A stretch of DNA of 64,000 bases, taken from positions 108,850 through 172,849 of the forward strand of contig CALUST010000007.1 of the NCBI GenBank assembly GCA_944323505.1, given 5' to 3'. This DNA comes from an uncultured Bacteroidales bacterium. GTDB taxonomy: Bacteria; Bacteroidota; Bacteroidia; Bacteroidales; UBA932. Shown in pieces: positions 43,901 to 52,500 of this stretch. The notes beneath the pieces are model-generated. The model did no database searches. It was not told where the DNA came from and saw only the letters and a list, made by a program, of their open reading frames with translations. A program made the position numbers and the translations under genes. Each line of letters starts with the position of its first letter. Positions within the stretch are counted from its first letter, which is position 1.

Positions 43901-45155
43901 TCACTACGACAAGTCATGCTTCGAGGGCATATATAAGGTGTCGGATGCCGACGTATGGAATGTGAGGACGAAATTGAGAGCGAAACTCATCGATGCGATC
44001 AAGGACCGTCTTTCCAGCCCTGCGGCTACCAACCATTACTCACCTCGCCAGATTGTCACCATCAAGGACACTCTCAGGGACGATGTGCTCACAATAGGAT
44101 TCGCAAGGCGTTTCGCCACATACAAGAGGGCACACCTCCTGTTCAGAGACCTTGACAGACTCAATGATATCGTCAACAATCCTGAGCAGCCGGTACAGTT
44201 CATCTTCGCCGGAAAGGCCCATCCTGCCGACAAGGCCGGACAGGATCTCATCAAGATGATTGTCGACATATCCAAGCAGGACAGGTTCATCGGCAAGATT
44301 GTCTTTGTGCCGGATTACGACATAACCCTTGCCAAACTTCTTGTACAGGGCGTGGATGTGTGGATGAACAACCCTACAAGACCTCTCGAGGCCTCAGGAA
44401 CATCAGGAGAGAAGGCTGCCATGAATGGTGTGATGCATTTCTCCGTACTTGACGGATGGTGGGTCGAGGGCTACAAGAAGGGAGCCGGCTGGGCACTTCC
44501 GATGGAGAGGACCTACGATGACCAGAACTATCAGGACGAGCTTGATGCCGCTACTATCTATACCATCATAGAGAATGAGATCGCCCCGACCTTCTACAGG
44601 AAGGATGAGGCTACAGGAAGCTCATCGGCATGGATACAGTACATCAAGAACACTGTTGCCATGGTTGCCTGCAACTTCACCACCAACAGGATGCTGACTG
44701 ACTATATCAACCAGTATTATGTCCCTCAGTCCGAGAGACAGGCAAGACTGGTCGCCGATGACTACAACATGGCCCGCGATATCGCCGCATGGAAGAAGCA
44801 CATGCGCCGCGAATGGCAGAATGTCGGCGTCGTGTCTGTCATCAAGCCAGACAGTTCGTACAATGATGTCTCGCTCGGCAATGAGTTCAAGGCTGAGGTT
44901 GTCCTCAATATCGGGGATTTGCAGCCGGAGGAGATTGGAGTGGAGCTTCTTTTCGCCACTGCCGATACAAAAGGCAAGCTGCATATACAGGAGAAATATG
45001 AATTCGTCCCTGTTGAGCACAATGACGGTGTCGCCAAGTATCAGTCAATGATACTTCCTGAGCGCACTGGCCTTTATCAGGTGGCTGCAAGAATCTATGC
45101 CAAGAATCCTCTCATGCCGCACAGACAGGACTTTGAATTGGTAAGATGGTTATAG
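40917..45155 (+). CDS. glycogen synthase (GT3)-alpha-glucan phosphorylase (GT35) fusion
   Basis: A 1412-residue two-enzyme protein. Residues about 1-540 form a GT3 glycogen synthase of the eukaryotic type (FEISWEVCNKVGGIYTVIATK, PLYDAMGVYNG, FPSYYEPWGYTPLES). From about 565 follows the DUF3417 domain found at the N-terminus of short alpha-glucan phosphorylases (RLKGLEILSRNLWWCWNE), and then the GT35 catalytic part with GGLGILAGDYLKE, HCNEGHAAF, GFARRFATYKRAHL and the pyridoxal-phosphate Lys region ASGTSGEKAAMNGV. Synthesis and phosphorolysis of the same polymer are thus on one chain. The ATG follows the stop of the GH57 gene without a gap, and the 3' end overlaps ribF by ten bases. Confidence 0.93.
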   Translation: MSKELIRPDYLFEISWEVCNKVGGIYTVIATKSLYLKSELKRHHILIGPDVWMDTESNPDFIEDPHLYSAWRARAAAEGLRIRVGKWNIPGKPVAILVNFKQYITQKDKILTEFWKKFGVDSLTGNWDYIESALFGFAAGKVIESFYRFNLSPSDKVVAQFHEWMTGAGLLYIKGTGLPIATVFTTHATVVGRCLAGNNLPLYDAMGVYNGDAKARDFNVLARHSLEKHSAGNADVFTTVSEITAAECKQFLERDVDIVTPNGFENSFTPKDDEEYETKRKAARARLVEVAAAMSGEAVPENAVFIGISGRYEYKNKGIDVFIDALDRLNKSDFEGKSIQAFIMIPSGNNGMDKELAAKLAGNGSDYVTRTSHYLMDPEYDIITRRLNELNFRNAIGDKVKVYFIPSYLNGNDGIFNMPYYDLLVGLDLTLFPSYYEPWGYTPLESLAFKVPTLTTTLAGFGLWVRTHYGKEHPGICVVTRNDSNYNNVVEDVAGRVREIARLTKETRKVYMDNAKEVSEIALWENNIIYYKEAYSKALEKVISEKGAFPEVRDDKSMQYTKIDVNQPSWNSVFISRHLPDRLKGLEILSRNLWWCWNESAKNIFSRVDPAAWKASGENPIAMLDMVSLKRYKMLENDEEFVAALDEVMNEFNAYMAMKAERTSPSIAYFCMEYGLDTSLKIYSGGLGILAGDYLKETSDMNTNMVAVGLLYRYGYFTQILSSQGDQVAKYDAQDFMKIPASPVRDASGNWMAVSLAFPGRNLHARMWKVDVGRTELYLLDTDYEENLPEDRSITHHLYGGDWENRLKQELLLGIGGIRALRKLGLNPEVYHCNEGHAAFIGLERLYEYISRDNLDFPEAMEVVRASSLFTTHTPVPAGHDAFDEGLLRKYIGHYPQRLKIDWQTMMGLGKINAADPNEKFSMSYLAANISQEVNGVSWLHGKVSQEIFSKMWPGYLPEELHVSYVTNGVHYPTWAAPEWKEIHSKVFGEEFKTHHYDKSCFEGIYKVSDADVWNVRTKLRAKLIDAIKDRLSSPAATNHYSPRQIVTIKDTLRDDVLTIGFARRFATYKRAHLLFRDLDRLNDIVNNPEQPVQFIFAGKAHPADKAGQDLIKMIVDISKQDRFIGKIVFVPDYDITLAKLLVQGVDVWMNNPTRPLEASGTSGEKAAMNGVMHFSVLDGWWVEGYKKGAGWALPMERTYDDQNYQDELDAATIYTIIENEIAPTFYRKDEATGSSSAWIQYIKNTVAMVACNFTTNRMLTDYINQYYVPQSERQARLVADDYNMARDIAAWKKHMRREWQNVGVVSVIKPDSSYNDVSLGNEFKAEVVLNIGDLQPEEIGVELLFATADTKGKLHIQEKYEFVPVEHNDGVAKYQSMILPERTGLYQVAARIYAKNPLMPHRQDFELVRWL

Positions 45156-46021
45156 CAACCGGATTTTTCGACGGTGTCCACATCGGGCACCGTCTTGTCA
45201 TAAAGAAGCTGGTAGAGACAGCTTTGCAGAAAGGGGATGAGAGCATGGTGATTACATTCTGGCCTCATCCCCGTAATGTTCTGCAGTCAGATGCGCGGAC
45301 TCTGAGGCTGCTGTCCACCATGGATGAGAAAAAGTCCATGCTCAAGTCCTTGGGAGTCGATCATGTCGAAGTGCTGAGGTTTACCAGGGAATTCAGCAGG
45401 ATGACCGCAGGGGAATATCTGAAAGAGATTGTGGCCGGACGTTTCGGCGGGAAGACTGTCGTGCTCGGGTATGACAACAGGTTCGGGAGCGATTCCGGGA
45501 GTGCTGATGCCGCGGCGAGTCTTGGGCTTGAAGTCGTCAGGGCGGATGTCGCGTCGCTTGAAGGCTTGGCAGTGAGCTCTACCAAGATACGTTCCGTGCT
45601 CGAGACCGGGGATGTCATGCAGGCATCAGAGATGCTCGGATATGACTATTCCATGTCAGGTGTGGTCGTGGCCGGCAACAGGATAGGCAGGACCATCGGT
45701 TTCCCGACGGCGAATATGCAGTTGTATGAGCCTCTGAAACAGATACCTGGGAACGGTGTCTATCATGTGACTGTCGACACGTTGGGACGGACATGGGACG
45801 GGATGTGCAATATCGGGGTGCATCCGACAGTCGGCTCGGGTGGGGCAAGAACCATCGAGACCAACATATTCGATTTTGACGAGGACATATACGGTCTGGA
45901 CATCCGGATAACTTTCCGGCGCAAGATACGGGACGAGGTCAGGTTCGATTCGATTGACAGCCTCAAGTCCCAGCTCGAGAAAGATAGGATGTTGTGCCGC
46001 TCATTTGCGGAGGGCAGGTAA
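45146..46021 (+). CDS. ribF: bifunctional riboflavin kinase/FAD synthetase
   Basis: Makes FMN and FAD from riboflavin. The N-terminal adenylyltransferase domain has GFFDGVHIGHRLVIKK with the HxGH nucleotide site, GYDNRFGSD and SSTKIRS; the C-terminal flavokinase domain has GRTIGFPTANM with the ATP/Mg loop and NIGVHPTVG. 291 residues, slightly short against the usual 305-315 because the N-terminus begins directly at the first strand. The ATG at 45146 lies inside the 3' end of the phosphorylase fusion gene, so the two are coupled although unrelated in function. Confidence 0.93.
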   Translation: MVIATGFFDGVHIGHRLVIKKLVETALQKGDESMVITFWPHPRNVLQSDARTLRLLSTMDEKKSMLKSLGVDHVEVLRFTREFSRMTAGEYLKEIVAGRFGGKTVVLGYDNRFGSDSGSADAAASLGLEVVRADVASLEGLAVSSTKIRSVLETGDVMQASEMLGYDYSMSGVVVAGNRIGRTIGFPTANMQLYEPLKQIPGNGVYHVTVDTLGRTWDGMCNIGVHPTVGSGGARTIETNIFDFDEDIYGLDIRITFRRKIRDEVRFDSIDSLKSQLEKDRMLCRSFAEGR

Positions 46022-46086
46022 TCTCATTCAGCGACGGATAAGACTGTAATCTGACCGCTGAAGTCGTAAAAAGTCCGGGATTCCGT

Positions 46087-46116
46087 TTTCCTTTCGGAAA
46101 AGATTTATTATATTTG
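46087..46116 (+). promoter_or_regulatory. greA promoter
   Basis: TTTC at 46087-46090 and TATATTTG at 46109-46116 with an 18-base spacer. The -7 is perfect and the -33 has one mismatch. The greA ATG at 46190 leaves a leader of about 70 bases. Confidence 0.6.
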
Positions 46117-46128
46117 CATGAAGAGTCA

Positions 46129-46160
46129 GGGTTCTGTGTTTGTTCACAGGACTCCTTTTT
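46129..46160 (+). terminator. terminator-like hairpin in the greA leader
   Basis: Arms GTTCTGTG (46131-46138) and CACAGGAC (46145-46152) pair around TTTGTT and extend outward by one G-T and one G-C pair. The stem is followed by CTTTTT (46155-46160) and lies inside the predicted greA leader, so it could be an attenuator. Confidence 0.45.
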
Positions 46161-46189
46161 AATTGTATGGTTTAATAAATACTAATATT

Positions 46190-46657
46190 ATGGCATTACA
46201 TTATATGACCCAGGAGGGTCTGGACAAACTGAAGAAGGATTTGTCAGAGGCGATAGCACAGAGACCGGTCATTTCGGCGCAGATTGCCGAGGCAAGAGAC
46301 AAGGGCGACCTGTCCGAGAACGCGGAATATGAGGCGGCAAGGGAGGCGCAGGGGCTTCTGGAACTGAAGATTGCCAAACTCCAGGATCTTGTAGCAAACG
46401 CGAGGGTGATTGACGAGTCCCAGATAGGGACTGACAAGGTGCAGATGCTCAACAAGGTCAAAGTCAGGAACCTTGCCAACAACCAGGTGGTTGAATTCAC
46501 CCTTGTAGGTGAAAGCGAGGCGGATTTCTCCGCCGGCAGGCTTGCTGCCACCACCCCTATCGGAAGAGCCCTGATGGGGCATTCAAAAGGAGAGACAGTG
46601 GAAGCCAAGGTCCCTTCAGGCGTGATCAGGTTCGAGATTCTTGATATAACATTATAG
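46190..46657 (+). CDS. greA: transcription elongation factor GreA
   Basis: Stimulates transcript cleavage by stalled RNA polymerase. The N-terminal coiled coil has the tip acidic residues in DKGDLSENAEYEAA (Asp-Leu-Ser-Glu-Asn-Ala-Glu-Tyr), and the C-terminal FKBP-like domain ends with TPIGRALMGHSKGETVEAKVP. ATG 46190 (MALHYMTQEG) gives 155 residues; the open frame begins earlier at 46163 inside the leader. It is followed by the HIT gene after three bases. Confidence 0.95.
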   Translation: MALHYMTQEGLDKLKKDLSEAIAQRPVISAQIAEARDKGDLSENAEYEAAREAQGLLELKIAKLQDLVANARVIDESQIGTDKVQMLNKVKVRNLANNQVVEFTLVGESEADFSAGRLAATTPIGRALMGHSKGETVEAKVPSGVIRFEILDITL

Positions 46658-46659
46658 TC

Positions 46660-47064
46660 ATGTCCACAATTTTCACAAAGATTGCCAAAGGCGAGATACC
46701 TTCGTACAAGGTGGCAGAGAATGAGGATTTCTACGCATTCCTTGACATCAATCCTCTCGCAAAAGGCCACACCCTCGTCATCCCGAAGAATGTGGAGGAC
46801 GACTATATCTTCCATCTTGATGACGATGTCTATATGGGGCTTTGTGCATTTGCGAAGAAAGTTGCCGAGGCCATCAAGGCTGCCGTCCCTTGCAAGAGGG
46901 TGGGCGTGGCCGTGCTCGGGATGGAAGTGCCGCATACGCACATTCATCTGGTGCCGCTCAACAGCGAGTCCGACCTTGATTTCAGAAAGAAGAAACTTGA
47001 ACTGTCTGCAGAGGAATTTGCCTCTGTCGCGGAATCAATTCTCAAGGAGTATGAAAAACTTTGA
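46660..47064 (+). CDS. HIT family nucleotide hydrolase/transferase
   Basis: Hint-type histidine-triad protein that cleaves AMP from phosphoramidates or related nucleotides. The start STIFTKIAKGEIPSYKVAEN, the fold segment FLDINPLAKGHTLVIPK and the triad VPHTHIHLVPLN are clear. 134 residues. It lies three bases after greA, and its last 14 bases overlap the lipoprotein gene in another frame. Confidence 0.93.
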   Translation: MSTIFTKIAKGEIPSYKVAENEDFYAFLDINPLAKGHTLVIPKNVEDDYIFHLDDDVYMGLCAFAKKVAEAIKAAVPCKRVGVAVLGMEVPHTHIHLVPLNSESDLDFRKKKLELSAEEFASVAESILKEYEKL

Positions 47065-48211
47065 TATTCTGTCACTTTTGTCCAAGGCGGCTGTCCTGCT
47101 GTCTGCAACAGTGCTGCTGGCCTCATGCGGAGGGTCAGCCCGGGTCGACGGCATCCTGGAGGACGCCCCTGATTCCGAAGTCATAGTCAGACTCTTGGAC
47201 ATCAACAGGTTCAAGACCTTGGACACTGTGTCTGTAGATGATGAAGGCAGATTCTCATACAAGATGAAAATCGCTGCCGGACAGCCGGAGTTCGTATATC
47301 TTTTCTACAAGGATACCCGGATTGCGTCCTTGCTGCTCGAAAATGGGGACAGGGTAAAGGTGACGGCCGATACAACAGGCACATTCGAGGTGTCGGGTTC
47401 GGAAGAAAGCCGTCTGCTTGCGGAAGTCGAGCGGGATTTTGCTGTATTCTCTGCCTCGTTCACAGACCTTGTGTCACGCCTTGATGCTGCTGACCCTGAT
47501 TCGGAAGAGGCATCTGACCTGAAGCGTGAGATGGGCGCAAGCTATACTGACTATTACCGTAGCCGTGTGAGATATGTGATGGAGCATCCGTATTCGATGA
47601 CTGTCATACCGGTATTCTATCAGGTGGTCGGAGCAGGGCTTCCTGTGTTCGGACAGGATACCGACGCTATCCATTTCGACAATATATGCGATTCCCTTGA
47701 GACAGTGTACCCTGATTCACGGTATGTCAAGTCACTGAGGGATGAGGCTGACAGACGTCAGGATATTCTTGAGATGAGAATCCGGATGCAGAATGCGGAT
47801 GAGGTGAATTTCCCTGACATTGAACTCTCTGACGTGAGCGCGACAAAGGTGAGGCTGTCGGATGTGGATGCCAAGGTCATTATCCTGCATTTCTGGTCGC
47901 CTTCAGATGCCTTGCAGAAAATGTTCAATCTTGACGTGCTCAAGCCTGTCTACGAGGATTATCATTCCAGGGGACTGGAGATTTACCAGGTCGCGCTTGA
48001 CGCCGACAAGGCTGGATGGGCGCGGACGGTGAAGGACCAGGGGCTGGAATGGATAAATGTCTGCGATGTGCAGGGGTATGCCTCGACGGCTGCACGCCTG
48101 TACAATGTCAACAGTCTGCCGGTCTCATTCGTGATTGCTGAAGGGGACATGACTGCAGGCAAATTCACTGATGAGAAATCCCTCAGGAGATTGCTTGACA
48201 GACTTCTGTGA
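47051..48211 (+). CDS. lipoprotein with DUF4369 and thioredoxin-like domain, no CxxC
   Basis: Exported lipoprotein: MKNFDILSLLSKAAVLLSAT is a signal peptide ending in the lipobox LLASC with Cys26 as anchor. Residues about 30-120 match the DUF4369 beta domain common in Bacteroidota, a helical middle follows, and about 255-386 form a TlpA/AhpC-TSA thioredoxin fold (VDAKVIILHFWSPSD, YNVNSLPVSFVIAEGD with the cis-Pro). At the place of the redox WCxxC the sequence is HFWSPSDALQ (residues 280-289), so both catalytic cysteines are missing. The longer open frame from 46682 overlaps the HIT gene; ATG 47051 is chosen for the signal peptide. 386 residues. Confidence 0.85.
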   Translation: MKNFDILSLLSKAAVLLSATVLLASCGGSARVDGILEDAPDSEVIVRLLDINRFKTLDTVSVDDEGRFSYKMKIAAGQPEFVYLFYKDTRIASLLLENGDRVKVTADTTGTFEVSGSEESRLLAEVERDFAVFSASFTDLVSRLDAADPDSEEASDLKREMGASYTDYYRSRVRYVMEHPYSMTVIPVFYQVVGAGLPVFGQDTDAIHFDNICDSLETVYPDSRYVKSLRDEADRRQDILEMRIRMQNADEVNFPDIELSDVSATKVRLSDVDAKVIILHFWSPSDALQKMFNLDVLKPVYEDYHSRGLEIYQVALDADKAGWARTVKDQGLEWINVCDVQGYASTAARLYNVNSLPVSFVIAEGDMTAGKFTDEKSLRRLLDRLL

Positions 48212-48213
48212 GG

Positions 48214-48906
48214 TCAGAACAGTTTCTTCCTGCTTGAAGTGGCCACAAATTCCTTAAGATAGAACGGTTCGAAGTACGCAGTGTCTTTGAACCGTTTTTC
48301 TTTGTACTCCCGAATTGCCGGCAGCAGCATTGCAGAAGCCTTGGGGCAGCATTGGCAGAAACTTGCATTAGGGGATGTGATTGTGCCCCGGCATTTTTCC
48401 GCCCCGTCACCGATGAAAAGGACGGGACCTTCTTCCAGGTATCTGCCGAAACTATCTTCCGTCACGACAAGGGGCGCAGTCTCTTCAACCTGTCTTCCGT
48501 CAGCCGAGAAGACAGCCGTATACACTTCCATCCTGCGGGCGTCTATCATGGGTATTATATATCTGCATCCTTCCGGCAGAATCTCTTCCGTGATGGCCTG
48601 CATCACCAGTATGTCAAGGGTGCCGACTGCGAGCAGCGGAATCCCTGCACCGAAACAGAGCCCTTTTGCAGTTGAGACCCCGACTCTCAGTCCTGTATAG
48701 GACCCCGGTCCCATGCTGACGCATACAGCCGAACAGTCTTTTGCCGAGAGATTCCTTTCTTCAAGTATCTCCTTGACAAACACTGCCGTCTTGGATGCAT
48801 GGGCGCGCGGCTCGGAACTCTCCCTGTATGAAACTATACTGCCGTTTTCGGCAAGTGCTGCCGAGCACAAGGCGGTGGCAGTCTCTATCAATATTATTCT
48901 CTCCAT
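48214..48906 (-). CDS. tsaB: tRNA threonylcarbamoyladenosine biosynthesis protein TsaB
   Basis: Scaffold partner of TsaD and TsaE in making t6A at position 37 of ANN-decoding tRNAs. ASKHA-fold start IILIETATALCSAALAENG, the family stretch VSMGPGSYTGLRVGVSTAKG near residue 68 and MIDARRMEVYTAVF are typical. 230 residues is normal. It is second after cvpA on the reverse strand (30-base gap) and converges on the lipoprotein gene. The tail FVATSSRKKLF is lineage-specific. Confidence 0.93.
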   Translation of the reverse strand: MERIILIETATALCSAALAENGSIVSYRESSEPRAHASKTAVFVKEILEERNLSAKDCSAVCVSMGPGSYTGLRVGVSTAKGLCFGAGIPLLAVGTLDILVMQAITEEILPEGCRYIIPMIDARRMEVYTAVFSADGRQVEETAPLVVTEDSFGRYLEEGPVLFIGDGAEKCRGTITSPNASFCQCCPKASAMLLPAIREYKEKRFKDTAYFEPFYLKEFVATSSRKKLF

Positions 48907-48936
48907 TGCAGATTTGTTTTCAACAGTCGGACATGG

Positions 48937-49422
48937 TCAGAAAAGACCTTTCAGATACGGGAAGATCGAATCCGCCATATCCAGGAACGGCCTGTACAGG
49001 ACCGATTGGGCGAATACGTCCGGCTTTACAAGATTCATGGTCCGGTTGATGTCATCGAACAGCATCAGCAGCAGACCGAGAATTATGGCATATTTGAGGA
49101 TGGCGAAGACTACCCCCAGCAGTTTGTTCAGCCATCCGAGAAGTATGATTTTGACTGTCGCCTCAAGAAGCCTGCCCAATGCGGCGAGGGCAAGAATCAC
49201 CAGTATCAGGATGACAGCGAATGATATTATCTGCAATATGTTCTCCGGAGCCTCGATCCATTTGCCGAGCCAGCCGCTCACGAGAGCCGAGAATCTGAAT
49301 GACATCCATATCCCGAGGATGATGGAGACAATCGATATGACCTGCGCTATGAAACCTTTCCTCAGTCCGGTGATAATGGCCGGGATGAAACATATCAACA
49401 GAATAATATCCAGAACATTCAT
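48937..49422 (-). CDS. CvpA family membrane protein
   Basis: Four-helix inner-membrane protein of the CvpA (colicin V production) family, whose role is still unclear although it affects envelope integrity in Proteobacteria. MNVLDIILLICFIPAIITGL and RKGFIAQVISIVSIILG form the conserved first pair, and the C-terminal pair covers about residues 60-135. 161 residues. It lies upstream of tsaB on the same strand and is divergent from ileS. Confidence 0.87.
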   Translation of the reverse strand: MNVLDIILLICFIPAIITGLRKGFIAQVISIVSIILGIWMSFRFSALVSGWLGKWIEAPENILQIISFAVILILVILALAALGRLLEATVKIILLGWLNKLLGVVFAILKYAIILGLLLMLFDDINRTMNLVKPDVFAQSVLYRPFLDMADSIFPYLKGLF

Positions 49423-49438
49423 TTTGCAATAAAAATAC

Positions 49439-49446
49439 TATATTTG
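49439..49446 (+). promoter_or_regulatory. -7 promoter element of ileS
   Basis: TATATTTG, perfect TAnnTTTG, 72 bases before the ileS ATG. A TTTTG at 49422-49426 is too close to be its -33. Confidence 0.45.
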
Positions 49447-49481
49447 CAGATTGAAATTTTCGAGGCTGCAGGCAGCCGATG

Positions 49482-49489
49482 CAAAATTA
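49482..49489 (-). promoter_or_regulatory. -7 promoter element of cvpA-tsaB
   Basis: On the reverse strand TAATTTTG, 59 bases before the cvpA ATG. It overlaps the ileS leader region, so the two divergent transcripts would overlap by a few dozen bases. Confidence 0.4.
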
Positions 49490-49518
49490 GATAAAAAATT
49501 GAATATATTATAAATTAT

Positions 49519-52500
49519 ATGAAGTTCAACGAATACAAGGGTCTTGACCTCGTTTCCGTCAACAACAGCATACTGGAGAGATGGAAGCGGAATGATGCTT
49601 TCAGAAAGTCGCTGGAGATCCGTGAGGGTGCTCCGGAGTTCATTTTCTTTGAAGGCCCGCCATCCGCCAACGGGATGCCGGGTATACATCATGTCATGGC
49701 CAGGTCCATCAAGGATGCGATCTGCCGTTACAAGACCCAGAGCGGATATAAGGTTGACCGCAGGGCCGGATGGGATACCCACGGGCTCCCTGTGGAACTC
49801 GGCGTGGAGAAGATGCTCGGCATAACGAAGGAGGACATCGGCTCGAAGATAAGTGTGGAGGACTACAACAATGCCTGCCGCAAGGAAGTGATGAAATATA
49901 CCCGTGAGTGGGTGTCGCTTACTGAGAGAATCGGCTATTGGGTAGACATGGACGACCCTTATATCACGTATGACAACAGATACATCGAGACTTTGTGGTA
50001 TCTGCTCAAGGACATCTACAACAAAGGGCTTCTTTATAAGGGATATTCGATACAGCCGTATTCCCCTGCCGCAGGCACCGGGTTGAGTTCCCACGAACTG
50101 AACCAGCCGGGATGCTACAGGGATGTCAAGGACACTACCGCTGTCGTGCAGTTCGAGGTCATAAAGGATGAGAAGTCGCAGATCCTGTACGGATGCGAGA
50201 CCCTTCCTGTCTATTTCCTCGCGTGGACCACGACTCCATGGACTTTGCCGTCGAATACGGCATTGTGTGTCGGACCGGACATCACTTATGTCAGAGTGAT
50301 GTCATTCAATCCTTATACCGGTTCGCCTGTGATTTATGTCGTGGCCAAGGCGCTTGTGGACTCTGTATTCAATCCTAAGGCCAGGGAGATTGCCCTTGAG
50401 GACTATAAGCCTGGGGACAGACTGGTTCCTTACAGGGTGCTGGACGGGGAGTTCAAAGGCTCTGAACTGACAGGCATCGTATATCGCCAGCTGATTCCTT
50501 GGTTCAGACCGGATGAGGGCGCGTTCCGTGTGATATCAGGAGACTATGTCACAGTCGAGGAAGGGACTACAGGTATCGTGCATATCGCCCCGACATTCGG
50601 TGCGGATGATGACAGGGTGGCCAAGGCTAACGGAGTGCCGCCGCTGATGGTAGTGGACAGGAACGGCGAAAAGCAGGCTCAGGTGGACAGGAAAGGACGC
50701 TTCTACCGTATCGAGGATATGGATCCTGCCTATGTGGCAGAAAGAGTGTCTCCGGAGTACGCGGAATATGCCGGAAGGTATGTCAAGAACGCGTATGATC
50801 CGACCCTTGCACCTGATGCTCCGACTCTCGATGTGGATATTTGCGTAATGCTCAAGCAGCAGGGCAAGGCATTCAAGATAGAGAAGCACGTGCATACATA
50901 TCCTCATTGCTGGAGGACGGACAAGCCTGTGCTCTATTATCCTCTGAACTCATGGTTCATCAGGACAACTGCCGTGAAGGACAGGATGATAGAGTTGAAC
51001 AACACCATAATGTGGAAGCCTGCCTCCACGGGTACTGGACGTTTCGGAAAATGGCTTGAGAACATACAGGACTGGAATCTGTCGCGCAGCCGCTATTGGG
51101 GGACGCCTCTCCCGATATGGCGTACCGAGGACGGGAAGGAGGAGAAGTGCATAGGTTCGCTGAAGGAGCTCTATGCGGAGATAGAGAAGTCGGTGGCAGC
51201 AGGTGTCATGTCTTCCAATCCGTTGAAGGATAAAGGGTTCAATCCTGACGACATGTCCAAGGAAAACTATGACAGGATTGACCTTCACCGCCCTTATGCC
51301 GATGAGATATATCTTGTGTCCCCGTCAGGGAGGAAGATGACAAGGGAGACGGACCTGATTGACGTATGGTTCGATTCCGGAGCCATGCCTTATGCCCAGG
51401 AGGGATTGAGAAACCTGCATTCACCACGTTTCGGCAGGACGGCTGATTTCATTGCCGAAGGAGTCGACCAGACACGAGGATGGTTCTATACGCTTCATGC
51501 CATCAATACGATGGTCAGTGACAAATGTGCGTTCAGGCGTGTCATTTCCAACGGACTTGTGCTCGACAAGGACGGCAACAAGATGAGCAAGCGGCTCGGC
51601 AACGCAGTCGACCCGTTCAAGGCTCTCGACAAATACGGGGCTGATGCCCTCAGATGGTATATGCTCACCAATTCCCAGCCTTGGGACAATCTCAAATTCG
51701 ATGAGGCAGGGGTTGATGAGGTGAGAAGAAAGTTCTTCGGGACACTCTATAACACCTATTCATTCTTCGCGCTTTATGCCAATGTGGACGGGTTTGATCC
51801 TGAGACTGCTGTCACTGTGGCGGTTAAGGACAGACCGGAACTTGACAGATGGATCATCTCGCTGATGAACACCCTGGTCAAGGATGTCGTGGCGGCATAC
51901 GAGGATTATGACATCACCACGGCAGGCCGGCTTATACAGGACTTCGTGTGTGACCATCTCAGCAACTGGTATGTGCGTCTCGGCAGAAAACGTTTCTGGG
52001 GCGGGGAGATGGACAGTGACAAGGTGTCAGCATATCAGACACTGTATGAGGTGCTGGTCAATGTGGCAAGACTGGCTGCTCCGATAGCGCCGTTCTTCAT
52101 GGAAAGGCTGTATCTCGACCTTGTCCCGGGAGCGGAATCGGTGCATTATACCACTATGCCGTCATGTGACCCGTCTGTAGTGGACAAGGACCTGGAGGAC
52201 AGGATGGAACTTGCCCAGAGGGCATCATCGATGGTGCTTGCCCTCAGGAGGAAAGTCAATATCAAGGTCCGTCAGCCTCTGTCAAGGCTTGTGATACCTG
52301 TAATTGATGCCAGGGTCAAGGAACAGATTGAGAGAGTCAAGGATCTTCTTCTCGGCGAAGTCAATGTCAAGGAACTCGAATTCATGTCAGATACGGCCGG
52401 GATAATCACCAAGAAGATAAAGCCGAATTTCAAGACTCTTGGAAAGACCTACGGCAGGCAGATGAAGGAGATTGCCGCCGCATTCGGCACTCTTGACCAG

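Noticed and set aside
46682-47050. Long extension of the lipoprotein frame into the HIT gene
   Set aside because: It would hide the signal peptide and lipobox in the middle of the protein; the overlapped HIT gene is certain.
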